Shown here piece by piece: positions 25,612 to 36,371 of a stretch of 64,000 nucleotides of DNA. This DNA comes from Salarias fasciatus (Eukaryota; Chordata; Actinopteri; Blenniiformes; Blenniidae). How positions within the stretch are numbered: position 1 is the first letter of the stretch; each line of letters starts with the position of its first letter. The stretch is from NCBI RefSeq assembly GCF_902148845.1, contig NC_043766.1:4608283-4672282 (forward strand), read 5' to 3'. Both the position numbers and the translations under genes were made by a program. The notes below the pieces were generated by a model. That model did not search any database. It was not told where the DNA came from and saw only the letters and a program-made list of their open reading frames with translations.

Positions 25612-26741
25612 ATGTCCTCGGGGATGGTGTCCGGACTGAGCGGGCTGAGCCTGGGAGAGCTGCCCATGGAGAGCTGGATGTCTCACCTGCCATGTGCTCT
25701 GTGGGACACTCCACTGTACCACCTGGCCATCCCAGGTAGGCTGCTGCCAAAGGGGTTTTTGCTTGCAGTGTGAAGAGCGGGTGGTGAGCCGTATCAGCGT
25801 AACCACAGTGTTGTGCAGAAAAGGCACTGAAGGCCAATGCCGTGCAGCTAAAGACAACACATCTGCAAATATGCAAACATGCACAAAGAAGGCAAATGAT
25901 GCGTCAGAGTGACAACAGGTCAGCTGGAAGTCACAATTTTGACTTTCTGTATGCAGCATGAAGGAAAACTGTGGCTCCAAATGTGTTGGAAGAATGTATA
26001 GCTAATCACAAATGCAATCATTTCTATTGAATTAATCATAAATGCCTGTTTTATTCAATACACAAAGTACAGCAAATCATGATGGAAGTAGGACATTTTG
26101 AAAATTTGACACACACAAACAAATTACCAAATTTTCCATGAGGGCAGTAAAACATCCCCTAAAAGTGCATATAAAGCCGTATGTACTATAGCTGTCACTC
26201 TTTTAATCTTTAATCTTTTTACCCTGATAACCTAGATAAATTGCACTCCGTCTGGCTCCAGAGTGCAGAATGACAGTTTTTTAGGGGATCCATAAGCAAG
26301 AAAAAGAAAAACCCCTTTCATGCAGATTCAGAGGATTACGATGTGAAACCTGGCGTGTCTTTATATTTAGTCTGCAGCTCTGAACATTTGCACTGGTCTG
26401 CATTACACCTACCAGAGATTTGGTAATAAAGATGAGCATTTTAACATTTTAACAGTTTTACCCTCCATTTATTGAAAGAAAACAAAAGAAAGGAATCCTT
26501 CCAGTTGGGAAAATGAATACCCCTGATTTTCTTTGTTCCTGCTGGAGCTTCTTCCAAACAAAAGTCCAGTTTCTAACAGTTACAAATCATTGCAAATTTG
26601 TGTACAAATTGCACGCACTTTGTACACAACCAAAAAGGCAATAAAAAACTGCCATAAATCATTAATAAATCTATAATTGTCATTATTTTGAACTCAAGAT
26701 ATTGTTTGTTTTCTTGAATAGCACAGTGTTGGCCTCTCAGA

Positions 26742-26780
<39 letters not shown>

Positions 26781-29535
26781 AGGTGATGATGACGAATAAA
26801 CATACCATCTGTGTGCCATGTAGGCAGCCACAACGCAATAACCTACTGTCTGGATATGAACGACAGATCCCCCGTTGACCTCATGCAGCCTGACCTCCTC
26901 CAAAAGCTCGACAAATACATGAAGCCCCTCATTCGCCCTTTCGTGTACAAGTGGGCCATAACCCAGGTAGCCACTCACAGAAATGCCTCCTTATCGCTGG
27001 ATTTGAGTGGACGTCTGGTGAGTTGTGCCCCTGTTTCGTGTTGCGCTGCAGGAGTTCACGATAAAGCAGCAGCTGGACTGCGGGGTCAGGTACTGCGACC
27101 TGAGGATCGCTCACAGGCCCAACGACAGCTCCACCGACCTCTACTTCTACCACGGCGTTTACACCACGCTCACCGTAGAGGTCACTTCACTTCCTCTCAT
27201 TCCGCCTCCTTTGAGTCTTTTTTTTCTGTTAGTGATAATTTTATGTATCTGTTATTGTTTGTGTTTTCTTGTGATTTTTTTATCTTAGTGATTGCTAGTT
27301 GTTTTTGTCTGTTTTTATTTATTTTTTATTCTTTATAACTTTTAATTATTTTCATTTTCTTTCTGGTCGTGTTTGGGTCTTGTTGTAAAATTGTCTCTTT
27401 TCAGTATATTTTTTTTATTGCTGGTTGATACTGTGTCATTTTGATGCTGTTTTGCTGTTGTTTTGTGTCTTTGTGGTTATTTCTAGGGTTATTTATTGTA
27501 TATGCAGTTTTTGGTGTCTCTTTGTTGATATTTTGAGGACTGAGTCCATATAATGGAAACGAGAGCTGCCGATTTCAGGGTGATATTAAATGTTTCAGAC
27601 ATTTCAGAAATACATCTGCAACACTCAGATTTCTGGCGGTAATGTAAACAAAACTGTATTATTTTTTTGAACAATCGTTTAATTTTCGGAACACTTGCTG
27701 TGCCATGAAACACTTAATCTGTCAGAACTTTGTGTTGTGTGAAAGTCATGGCGGCAGCTGAGTCTACGGTGTGCCTTTAGCTTCTGAAACAACCTGAAAG
27801 TCGTGTCTTGTTCACCTGCCAGACTGTTCTGATGGAGATACGGGAGTGGCTGGACGCTCATCCTAAAGAGGTGGTGATCCTCTCCTTCAGCCACTTCCTG
27901 GGCCTCAGCCAGGAGCTCCACATGCTGCTGCTCACAACCATTCGCAGCGTATTCACCTCCAAACTCTGCCCCAAAACTGTACAGGTAGCTACAACTTCTG
28001 TCTGATGTGAGAACTGTGAGACTACTTCATCTCAGTTCTGTTTGTTTTGGCTGATTTGTTTCCTAAGAACAGACCAAAACCAGCAGTTTAGCTGAAGTGT
28101 TAGATGTGTTATTCTGCTGTACAGAGCTGTCAGACTGTTGATCCCTTCAGTGCATGTGGGAAATCGTGGCGAATCGTATTCATGGGGAAGTTGAAAACAG
28201 CAAATGTGTTTTTACATTTACATGAGAAAATATCACTCTGTGTGCTAATTATGTTGCTGGCAAGGTCAAAGCGTAAAGTGTAGAGTTGTTGTACAAATTA
28301 ACTTTGAACGAATTTCCCACAGCGTTGTAAATTACTTATTTAGAAAAGTGTTTTTTCAGCTAGAAGTGCTCCATTCCGCATAGTCAGCAGAAAGAAGGCA
28401 TTGTCCCGCGTTCATGCAGAACCGTGCATAACACCGCTTCTTGAAAGAAACCGATTAATCAAGGAGAGATAAGAAAGAGCAACAAAACAAAGAGAAACTG
28501 CAGACAGTAGCTGGTCGCTCTTAAAGGGTAGCTAATGTTTACTCAGGGCTGCAGATAAATCACAGCTACAGGAAGAGAAACTATTGAACTAATGGCAACT
28601 TCAGTCACGGCATTACGTTGATAAAAGCGATCTGGTGTGTTAATGTCAGAGGTCAAAGTGTTATAGCCAGTTGTTATTATCACAGTTGGCTGTGTCTTGA
28701 CAAATTGAGTTAGAAATGGCAAAGGGACTGAGTGCAGTCAACACGAGAGGTGAATTGACTCCAAGTTGCTACAGTTCACTCCTTCTTGACTCTCTTCGAT
28801 GTACTTTTTCTTGCCAAATGTGGAAATATTTATTGTGGGAAAAGGCAACTCAAATAGCATTGACACACAGTGACTGTCCGTGAAAGCTACATTATCACAA
28901 AACCAACACATTACTGGTTCAGTCTTTTCACGGAAAAATGCTGATAATGCGGAACAGAATAATAATTAAGTTAACTGGATGTCGAGTAAAGCCGTTTTGG
29001 AAATAATTTTGTTGATTTCAGGAGGTGTTAAGTCTCCGGAAGCTGTGGGCCTTAGGTCACCAGGTGATTGTGTCCTACGAACACAATATTGCCAACTGTC
29101 ACACGGAGCTGTGGCCGCACATTCCCTACTGGTGGGCCAACAAATGCAAAGCCGAGGCTTTAATCGAGGAGTTCGAACACAGGAAACAAAATGGCAGACC
29201 AGGTAATGTACTCTCTTTTATCAGTTTCAAATAACGGTTCCTGTGAGTGGCTAAGTCACAGGAACGTTTTTCATCTGCTTGGTCTTTCAGGGGGTTTCTT
29301 CGTCACGGGAATCAATCTGACAGAGGACCTGAAGTACATCTGCACACACCCCACGGAGTCGCTGAAGGACTTGGTGATGTCCACGTACCCGACGCTGCTC
29401 GGCTGGGTCAAGGAGCAGACCCCGGGCTCCAGAGTGGGCTCTCTAAATATCATCGCCGGGGACTTTATCACTGAGAGCCACTTTGTTCCGACTGTGGTCA
29501 CACTGAACGAGAAACTGCTCAAGTGGTCCTCCTGA
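25612..29535 (+). CDS. plcxd1: PI-PLC X-domain-containing protein 1, first tandem copy
   Basis: Six coding exons, 25612-25735, 26824-26966, 27052-27180, 27823-27984, 29022-29202 and 29291-29535, give 327 residues (human PLCXD1 323). The protein is an X-only PI-PLC: no PH, EF-hand, Y or C2 domain. Matching marks are the PLYHLAIPGSHN segment with the first catalytic histidine, CDLRIAHR, the second histidine in FYHGVYTT, HPKEVVILSFSHF, ELWPHIPYWWANKCK and the end SLNIIAGDF. The family is expected to cleave phosphoinositides in the cytosol, but cellular roles are poorly known. The ATG was chosen because it is the first in frame after the acceptor. The donor of exon 3 (GTCACT) is weak. A second copy with the same exon plan lies 3.1 kb downstream. 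Confidence 0.92.
26740..26795. repeat. (GAT)n microsatellite, imperfect
   Basis: GAT units with a few substitutions, ending about 30 bp before the acceptor of plcxd1 exon 2 at 26823. It lies within the branch-point region of that intron. Confidence 0.85.
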
Positions 29536-30141
29536 TTTTCCAACGATAAGTATTACTTCATGGAGAAAAAAAAAAAAAAAAAAGGAATCAGCATGATATC
29601 TCACAAGCTTGTTTGTTTGGAGAGTGAGAAAAATACTTGAATATTAATTTAAACATGAATGCACTTGCTGGAGGTAGTGGACTATGTATTTGAGTCCTGG
29701 AGCTGCTTTAATGACCACGAGATGTTTTTGAAATTTTGACCTGCACTCGTTTGTTTACATTCAGTTCACTATTTATGCAACACACAGCATCAGTTGTCAC
29801 GGTAGGGTACGCCCGCTTTAAGTTACGCTGATCAAAGCAATAATGGTACAAACCAATGTCACCCTAACGTAGGCAATTTTAGAAGAGTAAGCACAAACCA
29901 TGTAATCAACGAGCACATGTGTCTGTAACGTTTGACATAGACTTTTCTAACGCGGGCAGTAGGTTTTAGACGTAGCTGCAGAATATCACCTTCAATGCAC
30001 TTAAGACATCATAGAGAATGTATAGCAGACTTATGCAAACTGCATGGAGAATATTGCATGGAGCCAGCCTTGACTGTTGGACTTAAAATAGGTTCTTTAA
30101 GAAACTGCTGCACCGCCGTGCCTGTGGAGATCAGCTTTTCC

Positions 30142-30147
30142 AATAAA
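30142..30147 (+). terminator. Candidate poly(A) signal of first plcxd1 copy
   Basis: AATAAA about 600 bp after the stop codon. A long A-run just after the stop (29566-29583) is intrinsic A-rich sequence rather than a tail. Confidence 0.35.
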
Positions 30148-30845
30148 CAGGAGCAATTTTGAGCCAGTCGTCCCGCCGTTATTTGGTGCTCAGACAGACA
30201 GATCAATGATAACATGTTTATGCAGCTGAGCGTAAAAGCAGACTGGGAGTGAGCTGGAGTGTCATGTGTGGACAAAAGTTCATGAATCTTTCTTGTCTTT
30301 GTTAGTTTCCCGTAAAGCTTGAATATAGCGTTGCTCATCTCAATCAGGTGTTCCTGAACATGGAGCTGAGTAACAGAGGTTCCACGCTTCGTACAGATAC
30401 AGTAACTGTGTACAGTGAGCATAGTGAGTGGGAATGTAACACCATGAGGGGGTGGAAAAAAGCTTTTGTTTTCTCTGGCAGTATGCTGGGGTTTTTTTCT
30501 GCACATTTTGTTGCGCCCTCACAATTGTTATCATCCGCTGTCTGAACGGCGGCTCATCTGGGATCAATTCAGTCCAGTCTAATTCAACTAAAAACAAACA
30601 TCACTGCAATGCACAGCGTGGCATTCATAACAGGTTGATAACCAGACTCATACTAAACAATGTATCTGTGTTGTTAAAGCTCCTGAAATTAAGATGGGTT
30701 TGAAATCAAGACCTAGCTGGCAAACATATAAGAATTTTAATGTATTTAGTTGAAATAAACACTTTAAAAAAAAATTGGGACAATGTTTCTAAAGAAAATG
30801 GAAAAAGGTGGGATCATTTGCTATTTTCATAAGAAATTATCCCAT

Positions 30846-31012
30846 GCACGGTGATGCAGTGGTGAGTGCTCTCGTCTCACATCGAGAAGGTCTGGGGTCT
30901 TTGTGTGTGGAGTTTGCATGTTCTCTGTGTGTGGTTTTCCACCCACAGTCCCTGAGCCAGAACCTAGGGTTTCCCCCAGTGCTGCACTGTCTGACTGCCT
31001 ACCTCGGGTCAT
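30846..31012 (+). mobile_element. tRNA-derived SINE copy (V-SINE/DANA-like), degenerate
   Basis: The segment starts GCACGGTGATGCAGTGGTGAG, which resembles an A-box promoter region. It continues with TCTCACATCGAGAAGGTC, GTGTGGAGTTTGCATGTTCTC and CCCACAGTCCCTGAG. This order matches the widespread fish SINE group that includes zebrafish DANA. The B box is largely lost. No target duplication was identified, so the edges are approximate. Confidence 0.7.
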
Positions 31013-31138
31013 TTCAGCAAAAACAAATGTTCCCTCTGGGGAATATTAATTGACAAATAAAATACAGAGTAATGAAACGTTGAAAGATCCACAATTTTCA
31101 AAAAGTAAAACTTTGATTCATTAGAGTACAGTTTTAAA

Positions 31139-31305
31139 ATCCTGGTCCTCAGCCCCCCCTCCCCATCCATCATGTTAGATGATTCCCTCCTCCAACACTT
31201 TCTGCAGAGCTTGATAAAGAGCAGGTCATTTGAGTCAGGTGCGTCAGAAGAGGGAAACCTTTAAAACATACTGGACAGGGAGCCTGGACTGGGAAACACT
31301 GGTAT
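31139..31305 (+). repeat. Dispersed palindromic repeat, most complete copy (3 of 3)
   Basis: It begins with TCCTGGTCCTCAG and ends with GCCTGGACTGGGAAACACTGG. Between lie CTCCAACA and GGTCATTTGAGTCAGGTG with an imperfect inverted arrangement of the two halves. This layout is familiar from many teleost genomes as a short non-autonomous element. Two partial copies lie at 2.2 and 10.9 kb. Confidence 0.6.
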
Positions 31306-31946
31306 AGACTATTTTAATGAGCTACTCCCCAAAGAAGATAGCAGAGACAGCTTCTTCTTTTCTCGAATCAGTCTGTATCTGCATCTTCTCTGTTAACTGA
31401 CAAAGATTTCTACAAGCTCCCCTGACAACCTTGCTTTTTTTTTTTTTTTTTTACTACTAGGCAAATTTAAATAGCCCCTCCATTATTCAAAGGCACTGTG
31501 GCACAAATTCCACAAGGTCGGAGCCACACACAGTAACAGGAGCTTTCCCTGGTGGAAAGTTGTTTCCAGTGATGTAAACAAAGTCTGATCAGGTCACTGA
31601 AGTCACGCTAAAATAAAATACAACAATAAAACAATGACTGATCCTAGATTTTAGCTGTATTTTTGACCATCGCACGACTGAGTGTGGTTGACTTGTCCTG
31701 TATAAATTTATGGAGGACCGAAACTGCCATATTTACAAATAAATACAGACATATAAAAATGGGTCGGCATTGTTGTATTTGTTTTTAATGATGGGCAGTT
31801 TTAGCCATCCATAATAAAAAGCAGTACTCAGCTTCAGCTGTTTGCCAGTTCAGAAGCACAAACACAAAGCTAAGCAGCTTACATTAATAAACAGAGTCAC
31901 CATAATGGTTTCACTTATATGTACTGTAAAAGGAAAACAAAGTATG

Positions 31947-31978
31947 TGAATGAGTGAGTGAGTGAGTGAGTGAGTGAA
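31947..31978. repeat. (GAGT)n microsatellite
   Basis: About seven GAGT/GTGA units in intergenic DNA between the two plcxd1 copies. Confidence 0.9.
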
Positions 31979-32389
31979 GCTGCTTCACTGTAAAATGGTC
32001 CAGGGTGGCCTGAACAGCTCTAGTTGTAACTTTTATTATTAAATACAATAGTCTTGTCAATAAAAGTTAAATTTTGCCCCAATATGTATATTTGGAAAAA
32101 AAAAAACCTCCACTTATATTACAGAAAAACTAAACCCATTCTAACCAAGTTAAAATAAGCAGATCATTACCCTCTTAAGTTTGCCATGTGTGACTGAAAA
32201 TCTGATTTAGAATTCACGACACAACAAGCAAAAGAAAAAGAAAAGAAAAAACTTTTTGAAGTGATTGAATCACTTAAAGACTGTCGCGGGGCTTGACGCC
32301 TCTTTAAAACATAAATTTACAGGATAACTACCGCGCCTACTTGAGCTTTTAAGTAACGCAGGTGTGTCTCTAAATAAAGCACGTGAGGC

Positions 32390-32624
32390 AGCGGATCGTC
32401 ACGCGCCGCTCATCACAAACCAGGAAACTCTGAGTTTCCCGTGCTCCTCCTCCTCCTCCTCCTCCTGCTCCTGTCCGGGGCAGGGGCCGGTCACAGCTCG
32501 GTACCTGGAATCAGTTCGAGAAGGAAACGCGCTTCATCGGACCTGGCATGACTTGAGAAGTTCGGTCGGACTCGGAGCGCAGCCCCGGTTTCTGAGCCAC
32601 AGGTCCGCGGGCCTGCCGGGGACC
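32390..32624 (+). promoter_or_regulatory. Promoter and 5' UTR region of second plcxd1 copy (putative)
   Basis: A CpG- and G+C-richer block with a (TCC)n run at about 32447-32465 leads straight into the coding ATG at 32625. Unlike the first copy, no upstream non-coding exon is required. A CACGTG E-box lies near 32380. No TATA box is evident. Confidence 0.4.
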
Positions 32625-35600
32625 ATGGACGACGGCAGCCAGGACTGGATGTCGGCTTTACCCGAGGAGCTGTGGGACCTTCCGCTGACAGAGCTGGCCA
32701 TACCCGGTACAGTCTGCACTCACACTGCGCCCGCAGAACCAGAACCAGAACCAGAGACATAAACACACTGCTGCGTTTTCCCTTTCATCCACACTTTTCC
32801 GGTCTGAACTTCATCTGAAACTTTACCCGAGTTTGAAGTAACGAATTCATCAAACTTCACTCTTAGTAGGTTTGTCATTGTAGTTCCATTGCTCAAAACA
32901 ATGAAGACAGACTGAATGTTCATCAATTAACACACATCCATACTTATTTATGTGCAGATGTGTGTGTGTGTTATTTGGTGCAGGTCTAACAGGTGTGAAT
33001 ATTTTTATTTTAAGTTGTGTTCTTTATGTATACTATCATTTGTTTTGTTCACTTTTCATTATGAAACTTGAAAATCAATTCAAATATTGGGAGATCACCC
33101 CCCATGCTATCAGATAAGAAAAAAAAAATACATTGATTTGTTTATGAGTAAAATTTGTTGCATCGTTACTTGAGTATAGTGCTCTTTCCACCTGTAAGCC
33201 TTTCTACTATTCTCGTGTGTTTTCACACAAAAATACTACAGGCCGTTATTTAAATTTCAAAATCAGCATTATTTGCAGATTAATGAGAATACGTTTTTGA
33301 ATTCTTTAGCAAGCTCCACCATTTTTCAGAGGAATTTATTCTCTGTTTTTTCTACGTTTCTATATCCAGAAAAGGCTTTATTTATATTTTATATTTTATA
33401 TTTATATAAGCATTGGATACCAACAACACTGATTGAAAGAATGAATGTCTGAATGGAAAATTGAATTAAAATAAACTTATCCAACTTCACCTGCACTGAA
33501 ATGCACAAATAGATTGTTTTATGTCTCCAAATTGCTCATGGTTTGGTTTTTCCTGTGAGCATTGCCCATATGACTGTCAACTGTTTCCTGTCCAGTTTTT
33601 ACCTCTTTGTGTTTCTTCTTGTGGGATTGTTTTTGAGGTTGATTATTAATATCAATGTGCTGTTCACACAGGGAGCCACGACACCATGAGTTACTGCCTG
33701 GACATAAACTCTCCTCTCGTCAGGTCCGAGTCGGACTTCTTCCGACTGCTGGACGGACTTTTCTACTGCATCACCAGACCGACCATTTTTAAATGGGCCA
33801 CTACACAGGTACACAGGAAACAACAACCTGATCACCAGCAGGGAGTGTTTTACACACCAGAGCAAGTTACTGCTGTGGATGTTTTTATACTCAAAGGATC
33901 TCTTAAGTCTAAAGATTGAGGAGATAAATCTTATTTGTGAGTTTTTATTCACTGAGAACTGGATTATTCCGGATTATTATTTTTAATGGAGATTAGAGGA
34001 ACAAACTGTGATTCTTCCTGATGGGTTTATTATTATAAGCAACAGCTTCCTCACATGGTCAGCGTTGTGTAGAGATGTTAAAATAACTTCTTTCTTACGA
34101 GACAGTGCACTTTGTGCAGGAACATAATCAGCGTTCCACTGATCCAGACTTCACCTTCAGGAAAAACTTGTTTTTGGTACTTGATACATTTGATGCCAGT
34201 ATTTTCACTTCATTGTGGAACAGTGGTTTCTACTGTAGCCTCACACTGAGCATATTCCTGGTTCAAACTTGCAGGCTGTGAGGGCACACTGAATGTGTTC
34301 CTCCAGGTGAATGGAGGTAAAGGTAAACTTGAGTGGATTTCAATCTGTCACAACTTCAGCCTGACTAAACTGGATGGAAGATATCCAAGTGAGAACACTG
34401 GCATGTGTTGTCTCTTCCCCTCAGGACAAAACTATTGAGGAGCAGCTCTCCATGGGGATTCGCTACTTTGATCTGCGTATAGCGCACAAACAGCACGACT
34501 CATCCAGCGACCTCTATTTCACACACGTCATCTACACACATCTCACAGTTTTGGTAAGTTCAACTCCTTCCATGACCAGGATGCAAGTTTTTCAATGAGC
34601 TTTGATTCCAAAACTATTTGACTTGGAGTTTAGTGAGTTTCACTCAGCGTCCAGCATTGAGAGATAAGGTGTGTGTGAGAAATTGGACTGCCTTCCGTCC
34701 TTCCTTTCCAGGAGACACTTTTCTCTGTTGCCACCTGGTTGAACTCCCACCCCAAGGAGATTGTCATCCTCGCCTGCAGCCATTTCGAAGGGATGGACGA
34801 CAGATGCCACGAGTCGTTTGTTTTCTCCCTGAAGAGGCTGTTTGGCTCCAAACTCTGTCCGCATCAGGTGGGTTTTCCCTCCTTGTGCAACCAATAAGTG
34901 GTGTAAAGAAACGCAACCAAACACTTGACCGTGTCGAACACACAGGAGTCGGTCCTGACACTGCGGAGCCTGTGGGCATCCAGGTACCAGGTCATCCTGT
35001 CCTACGAGTCCCCCGTCACAGAGAGACATCGGGAGCTGTGGCCCGCCATCCCTTACTGGTGGGCGAACAAGTGCACGGCACAAGGGGTGATTGATTACTT
35101 GGACTTGAAGAAAGAGCAGGGCCGACCCGGTGAGTTTGACTTGACACGCAAGGCAGTGTTTTCTGGTCTGGACCAAAGTTGAAAAAAACATGGAAAAGTC
35201 CACCTGCAGGTCTGGCTCAGAGCTTACGTTGACAATTTCTGCATTAAAGCTGAAGATGGAAACAAAATAACCTGATGGACAAGTGTCGTGATGGCACAGC
35301 AATGCATTTTAGATTAGTCTGGAATGTTTGTCTTTTAAGAAGCAACAACAACAAATGTAGAAAGCCAGAGAGGTCACACTTTAGAAGTGCAGCACTTTAA
35401 TCATGTGTATGGAGCTGTACTCTCCAGTGAACTCCATCTGCTTGTTTCACATCTCTGTGCGGATTAAAACAGTAGAACTTCCACAGCAATCATGCTGTGG
35501 TCCATTTAGAAGAGACCAGTGTGTTTTCATGCACATGCTCGTGGCATGTATGAACTGAATGATCTGTTTTGGAAACATTGCAAACCTTAATATTTTTTCC

Positions 35601-36091
35601 TCTTAATTCACATGGAGATTCAATTCAGATGCAAAAAACAGACTTTTATGGCCTTCATCACAAATTCAGTGTCTAGATTTCAGAACACTGATTTACTGCA
35701 GTTGACATTGAGAACGCAAGTCATGACAATTTAGTGCATTTACAGTCTACTAGCTTCATAGTGACATGAACAATAAACGAAGTGGCAATTTTCATGTTAA
35801 TTGTTTGATTTTTCTCCTGTGTCAGAGGGTTTCTTTGTCTCCGGCCTGAATTTGACAGCTGACAGACAGTACATCACCAAGAACTGCAAGGAATCCCTGC
35901 GGACACTGACATACAGCAACTGGGAGTATTTGAGAAAATGGGTTCAGCAGCAGGCGCCGGGATCCAAGGCCGACAGCCTGAACATCATCGCTGGAGATTT
36001 TGTGGGTCCGCTGCCTCTCTGCTCCATGGTGATTGCGCTGAACCAAAAACTCCTACAGACGCATTCCAGCCAGATGAAGAAACACCAGTAA
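32625..36091 (+). CDS. plcxd1: PI-PLC X-domain-containing protein 1-like, second tandem copy
   Basis: Six coding exons, 32625-32706, 33672-33808, 34425-34553, 34712-34867, 34946-35129 and 35826-36091, give 317 residues. The exon plan and intron phases are those of the first copy. It starts MDDGSQDWMSALPEELWD, close to the human start ENAEDWMSALCPRLWD-type segment, and has no long upstream leader. It keeps GSHDTMSYC with the first catalytic histidine, identical in GSHDT to human. The second histidine is in FTHVIYTH. Other marks are HPKEIVILACSHF, ELWPAIPYWWANKCT and SLNIIAGDF. X domain only, so a cytosolic phosphoinositide-cleaving enzyme is the family expectation. Its 3' end meets that of gtpbp6, as human PLCXD1 meets GTPBP6, so this copy may be the positional orthologue. 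Confidence 0.92.
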
Positions 36092-36281
36092 AATGAACTT
36101 TGGGATCTTGACACAGCTGCTTTATACCTTTTTTTCCCCTTCTTTTTTTTTCTCTGGAATCACATAAGTTATTATCTCATTTAAGGGAATTTGCAGTGTT
36201 GGTATTTCTTCAAGTGTTTGCTCACCCTGGAAGAGTTTGAGTGTTTAGTTCACCTCTTAAGTGCAATCAGTATATGTTTAC

Positions 36282-36335
36282 AATAAAAGAGTTCACTCCA
36301 TTACTCATTTGTACCTCGTGATATTTTACTTTATT
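36282..36335. terminator. Facing poly(A) signals of plcxd1 copy 2 (+) and gtpbp6 (-)
   Basis: AATAAA on the plus strand at 36282-36287 serves plcxd1 copy 2. AATAAA on the minus strand (TTTATT at 36330-36335) serves gtpbp6, only about 37 bp after its stop codon. The signals face each other 42 bp apart, so the two cleavage sites must fall in the same few tens of bases and the transcripts probably abut or overlap. Confidence 0.65.
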
Positions 36336-36371
36336 GCACAGTAAACGGAGCCTTTTCAGAAGCAGGATTTG

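Noticed and set aside
26573-26978. Histidine-rich and serine-rich minus-strand frames
   Set aside because: They arise from the GAT microsatellite and antisense of plcxd1 exon 2.
29566-29583. Poly(A) run after plcxd1 copy 1 as sign of a retrocopy
   Set aside because: The gene has all its introns and the A-run is only a short tract in the 3' UTR.
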